From NCBI GenBank assembly GCA_041495845.1, contig JBGQDM010000008.1, positions 1 to 51,404 of the forward strand: DNA of 51,404 bases, written 5' to 3'. Under the pieces are notes generated by a model. The model was not told the origin of the DNA, did no database searches, and saw only the letters and a list, made by a program, of their open reading frames with translations. The DNA is from JBGQDM01 sp041495845. GTDB taxonomy: Bacteria; Acidobacteriota; Terriglobia; Terriglobales; Acidobacteriaceae. Below are positions 8,436 through 16,955 of this stretch, one piece after another. Within the stretch, counting starts at the first letter, position 1. Each line of letters starts with the position of its first letter. A program made the translations under genes and the position numbers.

Positions 8436-8503
8436 TTTGGGGAATCCACCCCGCAACTGTGAGCGCTTGCCAACCTTCCCGGTACCCGTTCGTCTAACCG
8501 CCG

Positions 8504-10897
8504 ATGGCAACCGACCCCGGATTCTGCCCCACGCGACGGCGGGCAGGCACGCGCAAGCGCAACACTTCTGTCCTATGTTTTGTCTTGCTCTCTGTTTGCT
8601 CTGCCGCCTGGGCCGGTGACACGCCGGTGGTGCGGGCCAGCGAATACGCGCGCCTGCATGTGCCCCGCCTGGATCGCGGCCCGAAGTTCGAAGACTTCAC
8701 CGGCATGCGCCCTTCGCCGTATTTTGCGGAAAAGATGCTGAAAGTGGAGGGATTCAAGCAACGCGGTCCGGTAGATGGCGCTCCTATCTCACAACGCACC
8801 GAAGTCTACTTGGGCTTCACCGACCAGAACCTGTATGTCGTTTGCCTCTGCTTCGATGCGCAGCCGGCCAAGATGCGTACTCACATGGTGCGCCGCGAGT
8901 TGATTGACGACGACGACCAGTTCGGTTTTATGGTGGATCCCTTTCTCGACCGCAAACATGCCGTCTTTTTCTACCAAAACGCCTACGGCATCCAGCAGGA
9001 CGGCATTTGGAACGACCAGCAGCCTGACTACTCCTACGACATGCTCTGGCGGTCCGACGCAAAACAGAACGGCGAGGGGTATGTTGCTTGGTTTGAAATT
9101 CCCTTCCGGTCGCTGCGGTTTCCCGCCCGTGACCTGCAGACCTGGGGCATCTTCTTCGAGCGCGATGTCCGGCGCAACAACGAGTACGCCTTCTACCCGC
9201 GCATCTCCACCAACGTGCAGGGCTTTATGAGCCAGGAAACCGAGATGGACGGGCTGACCCAAATCTCCCCTGGCCGGAACATGCAGTTCATCCCTTACCT
9301 CTCCATGCGATCGTTCCGCGCTCTGGACGATCGCGATCCGAACCAGGCCTTCTTTACCGGCAAGCACGTCGAGCCGCGCGCCGGAGTAGACGCGAAAATT
9401 GTGCTCAAGGATTCCCTGGTGCTGGATGCCACGGTCAATCCCGACTTCGCCCAGGTGGAGTCGGACGAGCCGCAGGTGACGCTGAACCAGCGCTTTGAAG
9501 TGTTCTTCCCGGAGAAGCGTCCGTTCTTTCTGGAAAATTCCGGCTACTTTGAGACCCCGATTAATCTCGTTTTCACCCGCCGCATCGCCGACCCGGAGTA
9601 TGGTCTCCGCCTCACCGGCAAGCTCGGTCCCTGGGCCCTGGGCGCATTCTTTGCCGATGACAAGTCCGCCGGGCACAGCGTGCCTGCCCACGACCCCATC
9701 GCCGGGAACAAGGCCTATTTCAGCGTGCTGCGCCTCAGCCATGACTTGGGTAAAGAATCCTCGGTGGGGTTCATCTACACCGACCGCGAGCAGCGCACGG
9801 CGCCGGGGAGCCTGTGCGACACCACCGATACATGTGGCGTCGGCTTCAACCGCATCGGCGGCTTCGATACCAAGCTCAAGTTCAACTCGCAATGGTCTTT
9901 GAACGCTCAGGCGCTGGCCAGCTCGACCAAGTTCAACGATGGCACGCGCGGGGCCGGGCCCTCCTACCATCTCGGGTTGCTGCACCAGTCACGCCACGTC
10001 ACCTACGACGCGAAATACGACGACACCGCGCCTGGATTCCAGACCGAAACCGGGTTCTTCCGGCGGCCCGACATTCGCCAGCTCCGCCAGTTCGTCCTGT
10101 ATCGCTTTCGACCCGAGGGCAAGCACCTGCTGACCCATGGCCCCGAACTTACCGCGCTGAACTCGTGGGACCACTCTGGCACCCGGCTGGAATGGTTTGG
10201 CCAGTTCGCGTACGCACTAAGCTTCCGCGGACAGACCTACCTGCAGCCTTACGCCGACTTAGGCCACGAGCGCCTTCGCCCCATTGACGGCTTTAGCGGA
10301 CTCGACATCAATCGCGACTACGCCCACCGCCACGTCGGCGTTTTCTTCGGCAGTGCCCTGTTTAAACAGCTCAACCTGCGCGGCGAAGCGCGCTGGGGGA
10401 CGGATACTAACTTCGACCCAGCCAACGGCCCGCCCGTCCTGGCCGATTCCAGCGTCCTGAGCCTTACCGCCACCGTGCGACCGCTCGATCGCCTCACCAT
10501 CGACAATACCTATCTGCTGACCCGCCTCCGCACGCAGGGCGCGGGCGCCAACGTGTTCAACGACCACATTGTGCGCTCGAAGTGGAATTACCAATTTACC
10601 CGCGCCCTGTCGCTCCGCTTGATCGCCCAGTACAGCGCGGTGCTGGTGAACGCCGATTTGCCCGCGGCACAACAACTCACCTCCCTACAGAATGTGAAGA
10701 ATTTCAACGCCGACGTGCTGCTTACTTACCTCATCCACCCGGGCACCGCCGTCTATGTGGGCTACAACAGCAACCTGCAGAACCTCGACCCATCTCTCGG
10801 CTTCGACCCCAACGGGAACCTCCTGCGTACCCGGAATCAGTTCATTAACGATGGCCGTCAGTTTTTCGTGAAAGTCTCTTATCTCTTTCGATTCTGA
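8504..10897 (+). CDS. DUF5916 / carbohydrate-binding family 9-like outer-surface protein
   Basis: This 797-residue protein has a long basic N-terminus before a signal-like stretch (TSVLCFVLLSVCSAAWA, about 21-37). Residues of about 45-240 form a CBM9-like beta-sandwich: a short DFTGMRP opening, TEVYLGFTDQNLYVVCLCFD, DDDQFGFMVDPF and GYVAWFEIPFRSLRF. The remainder matches the DUF5916 region (VNPDFAQVESDEPQVTLNQR, FFPEKRPFFLENSGYF) and ends in repeated amphipathic strands with a terminal aromatic (KVSYLFRF), as in outer-membrane beta-barrels. A barrel is inference from that pattern. Function is unknown; such genes often accompany proteases or TonB systems. No partner gene is closely coupled here. 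Confidence 0.85.
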   Translation: MATDPGFCPTRRRAGTRKRNTSVLCFVLLSVCSAAWAGDTPVVRASEYARLHVPRLDRGPKFEDFTGMRPSPYFAEKMLKVEGFKQRGPVDGAPISQRTEVYLGFTDQNLYVVCLCFDAQPAKMRTHMVRRELIDDDDQFGFMVDPFLDRKHAVFFYQNAYGIQQDGIWNDQQPDYSYDMLWRSDAKQNGEGYVAWFEIPFRSLRFPARDLQTWGIFFERDVRRNNEYAFYPRISTNVQGFMSQETEMDGLTQISPGRNMQFIPYLSMRSFRALDDRDPNQAFFTGKHVEPRAGVDAKIVLKDSLVLDATVNPDFAQVESDEPQVTLNQRFEVFFPEKRPFFLENSGYFETPINLVFTRRIADPEYGLRLTGKLGPWALGAFFADDKSAGHSVPAHDPIAGNKAYFSVLRLSHDLGKESSVGFIYTDREQRTAPGSLCDTTDTCGVGFNRIGGFDTKLKFNSQWSLNAQALASSTKFNDGTRGAGPSYHLGLLHQSRHVTYDAKYDDTAPGFQTETGFFRRPDIRQLRQFVLYRFRPEGKHLLTHGPELTALNSWDHSGTRLEWFGQFAYALSFRGQTYLQPYADLGHERLRPIDGFSGLDINRDYAHRHVGVFFGSALFKQLNLRGEARWGTDTNFDPANGPPVLADSSVLSLTATVRPLDRLTIDNTYLLTRLRTQGAGANVFNDHIVRSKWNYQFTRALSLRLIAQYSAVLVNADLPAAQQLTSLQNVKNFNADVLLTYLIHPGTAVYVGYNSNLQNLDPSLGFDPNGNLLRTRNQFINDGRQFFVKVSYLFRF

Positions 10898-10962
10898 GGT
10901 TTGGCGTTTGCCAAAGGCGCCGCTCCCACGCCTCTCCCGGGGGATGGTTACTTCTTTCCCGC

Positions 10963-10989
10963 TTGCCCCCGGCAACTCCGCGTTAGAAT
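10963..10989 (+). promoter_or_regulatory. candidate promoter for the FecR/DUF6600 gene
   Basis: TTGCCC (10963-10968) and TAGAAT (10984-10989) are 15 bp apart and about 50 bp before ATG 11038. AGGGGGT lies just before the start codon as a ribosome site. The match is weak on spacing. Confidence 0.35.
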
Positions 10990-11037
10990 AAAGACTCTAA
11001 CCAGACAGGCAGGAGTCTGCCGCAGGGGGTACCCGCC

Positions 11038-12417
11038 ATGAGAATGCAACGCGCAGCGTGGACGCTAGTGCTGGTTTTATCCGTGGCTGCTTTGCTGGCA
11101 ATTCCTCTGTGGGCCGATTCGCAAGCCCGCATCGTCCGCCTGAGCGACGTTCAAGGCGATGTCCGCATTGACCGTCGCGCAGGTGAGGGTTCCGAGCGCG
11201 CCATCCTGAACCTACCCATCACCCAGGGCACGCGGCTCACGACCGGCGAGAACGGCCGCGCCGAAATCGAATTTGAAGATGGCAGCACCATCCGCCTAAC
11301 CGCGCAGACCGAAGTGGAGTTTTCGCGCCTGAGCTTACGCGACTCCGGTGGCAAGTTCACCAACGTGGAAGTGAATGAAGGCATCGCTTACTTCAACATT
11401 GACCTCGGCAAGCATGACGACTTCACGGTGGACTTCGGCCGGCGCACGCTGAACCTGGAGCGCTCGGCGCGCTTCCGCATTAATGTCTCGCGCTCGGAAG
11501 CCCGCCTGGCTGTCAGCCACGGCTCGGTGGAACTCACCGGCGGTTCGGAACGGCGCGAAATCGGCAAGAACCACACCGCCACCTGGGACCTCGAGAATGC
11601 AGAGCGCGTCAGTCTCGCCAACGATTACCTCGAAGACCCCAGCGACGATTGGAACCACGATCAGGATGAGTATCACGCTCGCAACTATGGCCGGAACAGC
11701 GGGTCGCCCTACGCCTATGGCTTTAGCGATCTGAACTACTACGGCAGCTATGTCGACGCGCCCGGTTATGGCCAGCTCTGGCGGCCATATTTCGCCAGTT
11801 ATAACTGGGACCCTTTTTGGGATGGTTCGTGGGTCTACTATCAGGGCGTGGGTTACACTTGGGTCTCTGCGTATCCGTGGGGATGGATTCCCTACCGGTA
11901 TGGTTCGTGGCTTTTTGTTCCGAGTTACGGCTGGTGCTGGCAGCCAGGCTATTGGAACGCATGGTACCCGGTACCGCGCGTCTTCAACCCGCCGCCCACT
12001 TGGATCTCACCCCAGCCTCCGACCCAACGGGGTGCAACCGTGGTGGTCTCACACGGTGGCGGCGGTCCGCGCATTCAGCCCCTTGATCCGGAAGGACGCC
12101 TGGTGCGGAAGATCCAGTCCGACAGCGCCGGGCTGGGCGTGCCCCGCGGGAGAATGGATTTGAGCGTAATGAGCAGCGGCCGTGTCGGCCCCGATATGCA
12201 TCCGGCGCCATCTGGGATCGCTGATGGGCCGCGACCCGGCAAAGGGCAAGTCGCGCCCAGTGCCGCACCGAGTTCTCCGCCCAGTCCCACGGCAGTAAGA
12301 ACGCCGCCTGCACCGCGCCCTGCGCCTGCACCCGCGCCTGCACCTTCGATCCGCATTTCGCCCGGACCGAACGTCCGCAGTGTAACCGTGGCCCCATCGA
12401 AAACCTCACCGCACTAA
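11038..12417 (+). CDS. FecR domain protein with DUF6600-type aromatic repeats
   Basis: This 459-residue exported protein has a signal peptide (residues 1-27, ending PLWADS). A FecR-like beta domain follows (about 32-190; IVRLSDVQGDVRIDR, LTTGENGRAEIEFEDGS, an FRINVS strand). A region rich in Tyr, Trp and Gly comes next (about 230-325; YGQLWRPYFA, WDPFWDGSW, YPWGWIPYRYGSW, GWCWQPGYW) that matches the DUF6600 style. The C-terminus is a Pro/Ala-rich low-complexity tail. No sigma factor or anti-sigma partner is adjacent, so this is probably a periplasmic or surface protein using the FecR fold rather than a signalling FecR. AGGGGGT precedes the ATG. A terminator follows directly. Confidence 0.87.
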   Translation: MRMQRAAWTLVLVLSVAALLAIPLWADSQARIVRLSDVQGDVRIDRRAGEGSERAILNLPITQGTRLTTGENGRAEIEFEDGSTIRLTAQTEVEFSRLSLRDSGGKFTNVEVNEGIAYFNIDLGKHDDFTVDFGRRTLNLERSARFRINVSRSEARLAVSHGSVELTGGSERREIGKNHTATWDLENAERVSLANDYLEDPSDDWNHDQDEYHARNYGRNSGSPYAYGFSDLNYYGSYVDAPGYGQLWRPYFASYNWDPFWDGSWVYYQGVGYTWVSAYPWGWIPYRYGSWLFVPSYGWCWQPGYWNAWYPVPRVFNPPPTWISPQPPTQRGATVVVSHGGGGPRIQPLDPEGRLVRKIQSDSAGLGVPRGRMDLSVMSSGRVGPDMHPAPSGIADGPRPGKGQVAPSAAPSSPPSPTAVRTPPAPRPAPAPAPAPSIRISPGPNVRSVTVAPSKTSPH

Positions 12418-12432
12418 GGACAGCGTAAGATT

Positions 12433-12472
12433 AAAGAGGAGCAGCCGTTGCTGGCTGCTCCTCTTTCTTTTT
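12433..12472 (+). terminator. rho-independent terminator after the FecR gene
   Basis: A 14-bp perfect stem, AAAGAGGAGCAGCC (12433-12446) with GGCTGCTCCTCTTT (12453-12466), has a 6-nt loop and is followed by CTTTTTG. Confidence 0.9.
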
Positions 12473-12486
12473 GTCCGTTGGACTTT

Positions 12487-12520
12487 CTCTGCGCTCTCCG
12501 CGCTCTCCGCGCTCTCCGCG
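12487..12520 (+). repeat. CTCYGCG array, 9-9-9 spacing
   Basis: CTCTGCG at 12487 is followed by CTCCGCG at 12496, 12505 and 12514, each 9 bp apart. It lacks the 13-bp middle spacer and the AAGATTTT tag of the other blocks, and looks like a local tandem expansion. Confidence 0.8.
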
Positions 12521-12577
12521 GTTCGGTTGTTCTCCCCATGCCCCTGGGGGCGGCTCCGATTCGGAATGCTAAAATCA

Positions 12578-14071
12578 ATGTCAGGCATGAATCCACCCCG
12601 TCCTTCCGCACTCGCCGAGCCCACTGCACCTACCACGAACGCTGCCCTTAAGGTCGGCTTCGTCAGTCTGGGCTGCCCGAAGAATCTGGTGGACAGCGAA
12701 GTTATGCTTGGCCTGCTCTCGCGCGCTGGCGCACAAATCACGGCGCGAGCCGAGGACGCCGACGTGCTGGTGGTGAACACCTGCTCGTTCATCGAGAGCG
12801 CGCAGCAGGAATCGGTGAATGCCATTCTGGAAATGGCGCGCCACAAGACCGAAGGCCGCGCCCGCCGCCTGATCGTCGCCGGCTGTCTGGTCGAGCGCTA
12901 TCGCCACGAGATTCAGAAACAGATTCCAGAAGTGGACGCGGTGGTGGGGACGGGTGAGTTAGAAAACATTCTCGCCGCGGCGGGCATCACTGCGCCGCCT
13001 GCGACCGCGAGTAACTCACCTTTTACGATCCTGCCCTCACGCCCGGAAGCTGATGCCCGCGCAGCCCAGGGCCGGTTCTCGCGCGACGGCTGGGATGGCG
13101 CCATCGCTGACCTGCCCAACTATCTCTACGACGCGGACACGCCCCGCATCCTGACCACGCCGCGCCACTCCGCTTACATCAAGATTGCCGAGGGCTGCGA
13201 TCATCCCTGCACTTTTTGCATTATTCCGCAGCTCCGCGGACGCTTTCGTTCGCGGCGCTTTGAGTCGGTGGTCGCGGAGGCCGAACGACTGGTCGCCGGC
13301 GGCGCGCGCGAACTCACGCTCATCGGTCAGGACACGACCTGCTACGGCGAAGACTTCGGCTTGACCGACGGCCTCGCGCTGCTACTCGATCGTTTGGCAC
13401 GCATTCCCGCTGTACGCTGGGTGCGATTTCTCTACGCGTATCCCAACAAGATCACGACGCGCCTGCTTGAGACCATTGCAGCGCACGAGAAGATCTGCTC
13501 TTACATGGATGTACCGCTGCAGCACGCCTCGTCTTCCGTGCTCAAGCGCATGCGGCGCGGCGCCGGTGCTGACGTGTTCCTGAAGTCCATCGAGAAAATG
13601 CGCCGTATCGTGCCCGACATCACCCTGCGCACCACCATGATCGTCGGCTTCCCCGGCGAGACCGACCGTGACTTCGAACAGCTCTGCGACTTTGTGTGCG
13701 AGGCGCAGTTCGACTGGCTCGGCGCCTTTGGGTATTCCAACCAGGAGGGCGCGAGTGCTCATGCCCTCGACGGCAAGCTGCCGGCCCGCGAAATCGAACG
13801 GCGCCGCAAGAAGTTGATGCAAATTCAGCGCCAGATCAGCCGCAAGAAGAAAAAAACGCTCGTCGGCCGCGAGTTTGATTTGCTGCTGGAAGGGTTGTCC
13901 GAAGAAACCGACCTGCTCTGGCAGGGTCGCACCTCCATGCACGCCCCGGAGATTGACGGCACGGTGCTGATCAATGACGCGCCTGAGGATCGAGAGCTGA
14001 AGGCCGGTGAGTTCTACCGTTGCCGCATTACTGCCGCTCAAGATTACGACCTGGTCGCCCAGATTCTCTGA
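12578..14071 (+). CDS. rimO: ribosomal protein S12 methylthiotransferase RimO
   Basis: This radical-SAM enzyme adds a methylthio group to an aspartate of ribosomal protein S12. From ATG 12578 it has 497 residues. The N-terminal UPF0004 domain carries VGFVSLGCPKNLVDSE with C33, C69 and C103 for the first [4Fe-4S] cluster. The radical-SAM domain has EGCDHPCTFC with C207, C211 and C214 (CxxxCxxC). A C-terminal TRAM domain follows (about 430-497). The SLGCPKN signature distinguishes RimO from MiaB. The start could also be ATG 12587, and TGCTAAAAT just upstream resembles an extended -10 box. The stop lies 4 bp from the convergent amidohydrolase stop. Confidence 0.96.
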   Translation: MSGMNPPRPSALAEPTAPTTNAALKVGFVSLGCPKNLVDSEVMLGLLSRAGAQITARAEDADVLVVNTCSFIESAQQESVNAILEMARHKTEGRARRLIVAGCLVERYRHEIQKQIPEVDAVVGTGELENILAAAGITAPPATASNSPFTILPSRPEADARAAQGRFSRDGWDGAIADLPNYLYDADTPRILTTPRHSAYIKIAEGCDHPCTFCIIPQLRGRFRSRRFESVVAEAERLVAGGARELTLIGQDTTCYGEDFGLTDGLALLLDRLARIPAVRWVRFLYAYPNKITTRLLETIAAHEKICSYMDVPLQHASSSVLKRMRRGAGADVFLKSIEKMRRIVPDITLRTTMIVGFPGETDRDFEQLCDFVCEAQFDWLGAFGYSNQEGASAHALDGKLPAREIERRRKKLMQIQRQISRKKKKTLVGREFDLLLEGLSEETDLLWQGRTSMHAPEIDGTVLINDAPEDRELKAGEFYRCRITAAQDYDLVAQIL

Positions 14072-14075
14072 GCAT

Positions 14076-14921
14076 TCACTCCGGCCAGAACTGTAGCGCC
14101 GTCTTACTCAAGATCATCTCTTGCGCCGACTGACTCAGCGGTAAGGCTCTGAAGTCCTGCAGGTTCTGCCCAATTTCCCGTACCCCAGGCCCCGGCCAAT
14201 CCGTGCCGAACATGGTCTTGTGCGCAATCTCTTCCAACCGCGGAAAATACTCCAGCAGCTTGACCGGCGGAATGCCGCTGATATCGAGATACAGGTTCCG
14301 ATGCCGGCGCAGTAGGAAGAAGGCCGTATCCATCCACAACGGACGCCCACCGTGCGCCATGATGATGTTCAGCTTCGGGAAATCCACAGCCACGTCGTCG
14401 AGATAGATCGGGTCGCCATACTTGTTGCGCGCGTCGGGAAATACCGATGTCCCGGTATGAAACATTACGGGGATTCCGTTCGCCTCGGCGGCGCGATAGA
14501 TAATCTCCAACTCTTTCATGCCATTAAGATAGTCGTTGGGAAAGAGCAACTGATGCGGCGGATGGATCTTGAGCATCCGCAAACCCAGGCGCAGCGCCGC
14601 TTCCACGTCGGCCAGAATGTTCCTGGAGCTTTTCGGATGCAGCCCGCCGCAGGGGATCAGACGTTTCGGCGCCGCCTTGCAGTAGTCCACCACAAACTGG
14701 TTGACCTCCGGCGGAAGTCCGATCACTTCCGGAGCAACATAATTCACCAGCACCGCGCGGTCCACTCCAGCCGCGTCCAGATATTTCAAAAAGGTCTGCG
14801 GCGAGCCTCCGTATTCCACAATCTGGTCAAAGTTTGACCGCTTCGCGCGTACCAGTTCTCGCGCGGCCGGCTTGAACATCTCCAGCGGCTCAATGTGAAC
14901 GTGGCAATCGGTGATGAGCAT
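14076..14921 (-). CDS. amidohydrolase family 2 (metal-dependent TIM-barrel) protein
   Basis: This 281-residue protein opens with the metal-binding TDCHVHIEP (H8, H10). A histidine in VMFHTGTSVF, one in IMAHGGRP, and the aspartate of FGTDWPG complete the pattern of the Amidohydro-rel (PF04909) superfamily. Members hydrolyse or decarboxylate small carboxylic acids (for example ACMSD and 5-carboxyvanillate decarboxylase). The substrate cannot be read from sequence. It is the last gene of a minus-strand operon with rhodanese, CoA-transferase, aldehyde dehydrogenase and enoyl-CoA hydratase genes, so a role in the same catabolic route is likely but inferred. The start is ATG 14921, 9 bp after the rhodanese stop. 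Confidence 0.88.
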   Translation of the reverse strand: MLITDCHVHIEPLEMFKPAARELVRAKRSNFDQIVEYGGSPQTFLKYLDAAGVDRAVLVNYVAPEVIGLPPEVNQFVVDYCKAAPKRLIPCGGLHPKSSRNILADVEAALRLGLRMLKIHPPHQLLFPNDYLNGMKELEIIYRAAEANGIPVMFHTGTSVFPDARNKYGDPIYLDDVAVDFPKLNIIMAHGGRPLWMDTAFFLLRRHRNLYLDISGIPPVKLLEYFPRLEEIAHKTMFGTDWPGPGVREIGQNLQDFRALPLSQSAQEMILSKTALQFWPE

Positions 14922-14930
14922 GCAGTGCGA

Positions 14931-15254
14931 TCAGTAGAGCGGAACCGTTGGATCAATCCGGCGCGACCAAGCGTCAATTCCACCGCGCAGTGATTGTACC
15001 TGTTCGAATCCCTGCTGGCGCAACCAGTGGGTCACGTTGAGCGAACGCACCCCGTGATGGCAGACCACCACAATGTGCGCTTCCGGGTCGAGTTCCTGGT
15101 GGGCGCACGCGGGGATCTCTCCCATGGGAATGTGGCGGCTGCCCTCGATGCGTGCCGCCTGATACTCCCACGGCTCGCGCACGTCGAGCACGGCGAACGG
15201 CTCGCCACTCTCCTGTAGCACCTTCAGTTCTTCCGCTGTCAGCTCAAAATCCAT
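14931..15254 (-). CDS. rhodanese-like domain protein
   Basis: From ATG 15254 this is a 107-residue single-domain rhodanese. It has the opening AVLDVREPWEY, the active-site loop VVVCHHGVRS with the catalytic Cys, and the C-terminal GFEQVQSLRGGIDAW. These proteins carry persulfide sulfur or act as sulfur relays in the cytoplasm. An upstream in-frame ATG at 15302 would overlap the CoA-transferase A gene by 29 bp and add residues not conserved in the family, so 15254 is preferred. It sits between the CoA-transferase and amidohydrolase genes in the same operon; why a sulfur-transfer protein belongs there is unclear. Confidence 0.9.
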   Translation of the reverse strand: MDFELTAEELKVLQESGEPFAVLDVREPWEYQAARIEGSRHIPMGEIPACAHQELDPEAHIVVVCHHGVRSLNVTHWLRQQGFEQVQSLRGGIDAWSRRIDPTVPLY

Positions 15255-15273
15255 CGGGTTGAGGTCATTGGTT

Positions 15274-16179
15274 TCAGTATCCAAAATCCGCCGGCGCGGC
15301 ATACGCGTGGTTCTTTACTCCCAGCGCCTGTACCCGCTGCGCCCCCAGCCGCTGCCGGTACTCACTCCGGCCCGCCAGCCCGCGCACCCACTCGTCCAGC
15401 CACTTCCTGCTGGATTCCTCGGTTCGGGTCTGCTCATGATAATCGCGGAAGAACGCGTCGTCGCGCTTGTAATATCCCTGCACCGGTGATGGATGTGCGC
15501 CGAACGAGCACTCAACCACCGCGCTCACCAGAAATCCTGGAATCACCGTCCGGTTGGGGTCGCTGGCAATCACTTCGGGCGCAACAATTTCTTCCGCCAC
15601 CACGATCACCCGCTTCGCCGCTCGCACCGCTTCCACCATGACGCCAAGATTCCCCCAACAATGCGCATTCCCTTCCGCATCCGCGCGTTGCACGTGAACG
15701 ATGGCCACATCCGGCACGAGCGCCCGCACCGCATGCAGCGTTTCTCCCGTGAACGGCGACTGAAATTCAGTGAAGAACTCATTGTCGCGTGCGACATCGC
15801 TTCCCAGCGCCGTCCGTGTGGGCAGAAACGGCACTCCCATCGCCGCCGCCTGCAACGCCAACGCCACTGTGAAGTTCGTCAGGTTCGTCACCGCGAGTCC
15901 GTCCCGCTCCACCGCGCGGCGAAAGTTGTATGCGGAACCCATCATCACGTTGCCCACCCACGCGGCGATCACGTGGCTCGCACAGCCTGCCGCAATCATC
16001 TGGTCAAATAAAATGTCGGAGATGGGGCCGATGAGCGTCAGCCGGCGTTTTTTCTGACGCATGATTTCGTGGCCCGCTGCAAACGGGATCATCTGCTCCA
16101 TTTGCAGCCCGAGCGCGACGGAAGCACCATCCGGAACCAGTTCCGCGATCGCCTGCTGCATGTTCATCAGCTTTGTCAT
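15274..16179 (-). CDS. CoA-transferase subunit A (class I)
   Basis: This 301-residue subunit belongs to the family I CoA-transferases, related to the glutaconate CoA-transferase alpha / IpdA group. Visible features are LVPDGASVALGLQME near the N-terminus, PISDILFDQMIAAGCASHV and VHVQRADAEGNAHCWG. ATG 16179 is chosen; a TTG at 16200 would overlap the subunit B stop as TTGA. With subunit B it would move CoA between acids, or, in the IpdAB branch, hydrolyse a cyclic keto acyl-CoA. Subunit order B then A is unlike the usual A-B order but occurs in IpdAB-like loci. The substrate is unknown. Confidence 0.88.
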   Translation of the reverse strand: MTKLMNMQQAIAELVPDGASVALGLQMEQMIPFAAGHEIMRQKKRRLTLIGPISDILFDQMIAAGCASHVIAAWVGNVMMGSAYNFRRAVERDGLAVTNLTNFTVALALQAAAMGVPFLPTRTALGSDVARDNEFFTEFQSPFTGETLHAVRALVPDVAIVHVQRADAEGNAHCWGNLGVMVEAVRAAKRVIVVAEEIVAPEVIASDPNRTVIPGFLVSAVVECSFGAHPSPVQGYYKRDDAFFRDYHEQTRTEESSRKWLDEWVRGLAGRSEYRQRLGAQRVQALGVKNHAYAAPADFGY

Positions 16180-16196
16180 GAAATTGTGCGGATGCC

Positions 16197-16955
16197 TCAA
16201 CGCGTCCAGAATCCGTCCTTATCGTATTCACGAATCGCCCGCAGTTCGTCCTTTGCGGGCGCTTGTGTTTCGGCCACCTGCCGTGAGACTTTCAGCTCCC
16301 AGCCGGTATTCGCCATGACATCGCTGGCCTCGACGCCCGGATGCACCGACGCGAGGTAAGCCTCTCCGGCTTCGTCAAAGCGCAAAACAGCTTTGGTGGT
16401 AATCACTGCCGCCGGGCCTCCCCGCGGCAAGCCCACGCGATGGCGCCAGCCCGCGCCGTCTCCATTCCCGGGGCTGGTGCGATACGAAACGCGCAATGGA
16501 AGACGCTGCCGGCTGTGTTCGAGCAGCACGACAAAGCGCTGCGCTAGCGAAGCAATATCGCAAGCTCCGCCCGAACCGGGCAAGCGAACCTTCCCTTTCT
16601 CGCCGCGCACTTCAGTGGAGTTCAAGTTGCCAAAGCGATCCACTTCCGCGGCGCCGAGAAAACCAAGATGTACCCGCCCGGACTGCAACAGGCTCATCAC
16701 TCCCAGCATGTCGAGACATTGGGTCGCGCCCAGTAGGTTCGGCGGATCCGCCATGGTGTAGATCAGTTCGCGGGCGGGCGTGCTGCGAATGACGCCGTTC
16801 TCGAACAGGCCAATGGCATTCGGCGCGTGCGTCTGCTTGGCGACCACAAATGCGATCAGCGGCAGGCGCATGCCCACAAATACAACTTCGTGGTCCCGAA
16901 TTTCGCGCGCTGCCGCCGCCACCATCAACTCGCTCAGTGTAAAGTCCACGCTCAC
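16197..16955 (-). CDS. CoA-transferase subunit B (class I), ENG motif present
   Basis: With a start at GTG 16955, which overlaps the aldehyde dehydrogenase stop as GTGA, this is a 252-residue protein. A GTG at 16970 is an alternative. GLFENGVIR places a glutamate at residue 52 in the position of the catalytic Glu of the (S)ENG motif of class I CoA-transferase beta subunits. The IpdB branch is reported to lack this Glu, so a true transferase rather than a ring-opening hydrolase is favoured; that is inference. Other family features are LGFLGAAEVDRFGNLN and LPGSGGACDIAS. It is tightly coupled to its neighbours on both sides. Confidence 0.88.
   Translation of the reverse strand: MSVDFTLSELMVAAAAREIRDHEVVFVGMRLPLIAFVVAKQTHAPNAIGLFENGVIRSTPARELIYTMADPPNLLGATQCLDMLGVMSLLQSGRVHLGFLGAAEVDRFGNLNSTEVRGEKGKVRLPGSGGACDIASLAQRFVVLLEHSRQRLPLRVSYRTSPGNGDGAGWRHRVGLPRGGPAAVITTKAVLRFDEAGEAYLASVHPGVEASDVMANTGWELKVSRQVAETQAPAKDELRAIREYDKDGFWTR

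Noticed and set aside
8789..9985. 398-codon minus-strand frame opposite the DUF5916 gene
   Set aside because: No start context or domain; the plus-strand protein carries family motifs over the same stretch.
10900..10915. Small hairpin TTTGGC/GCCAAA after the DUF5916 gene as a terminator
   Set aside because: The stem is 6 bp and no T-run follows, so it cannot be called a rho-independent terminator.
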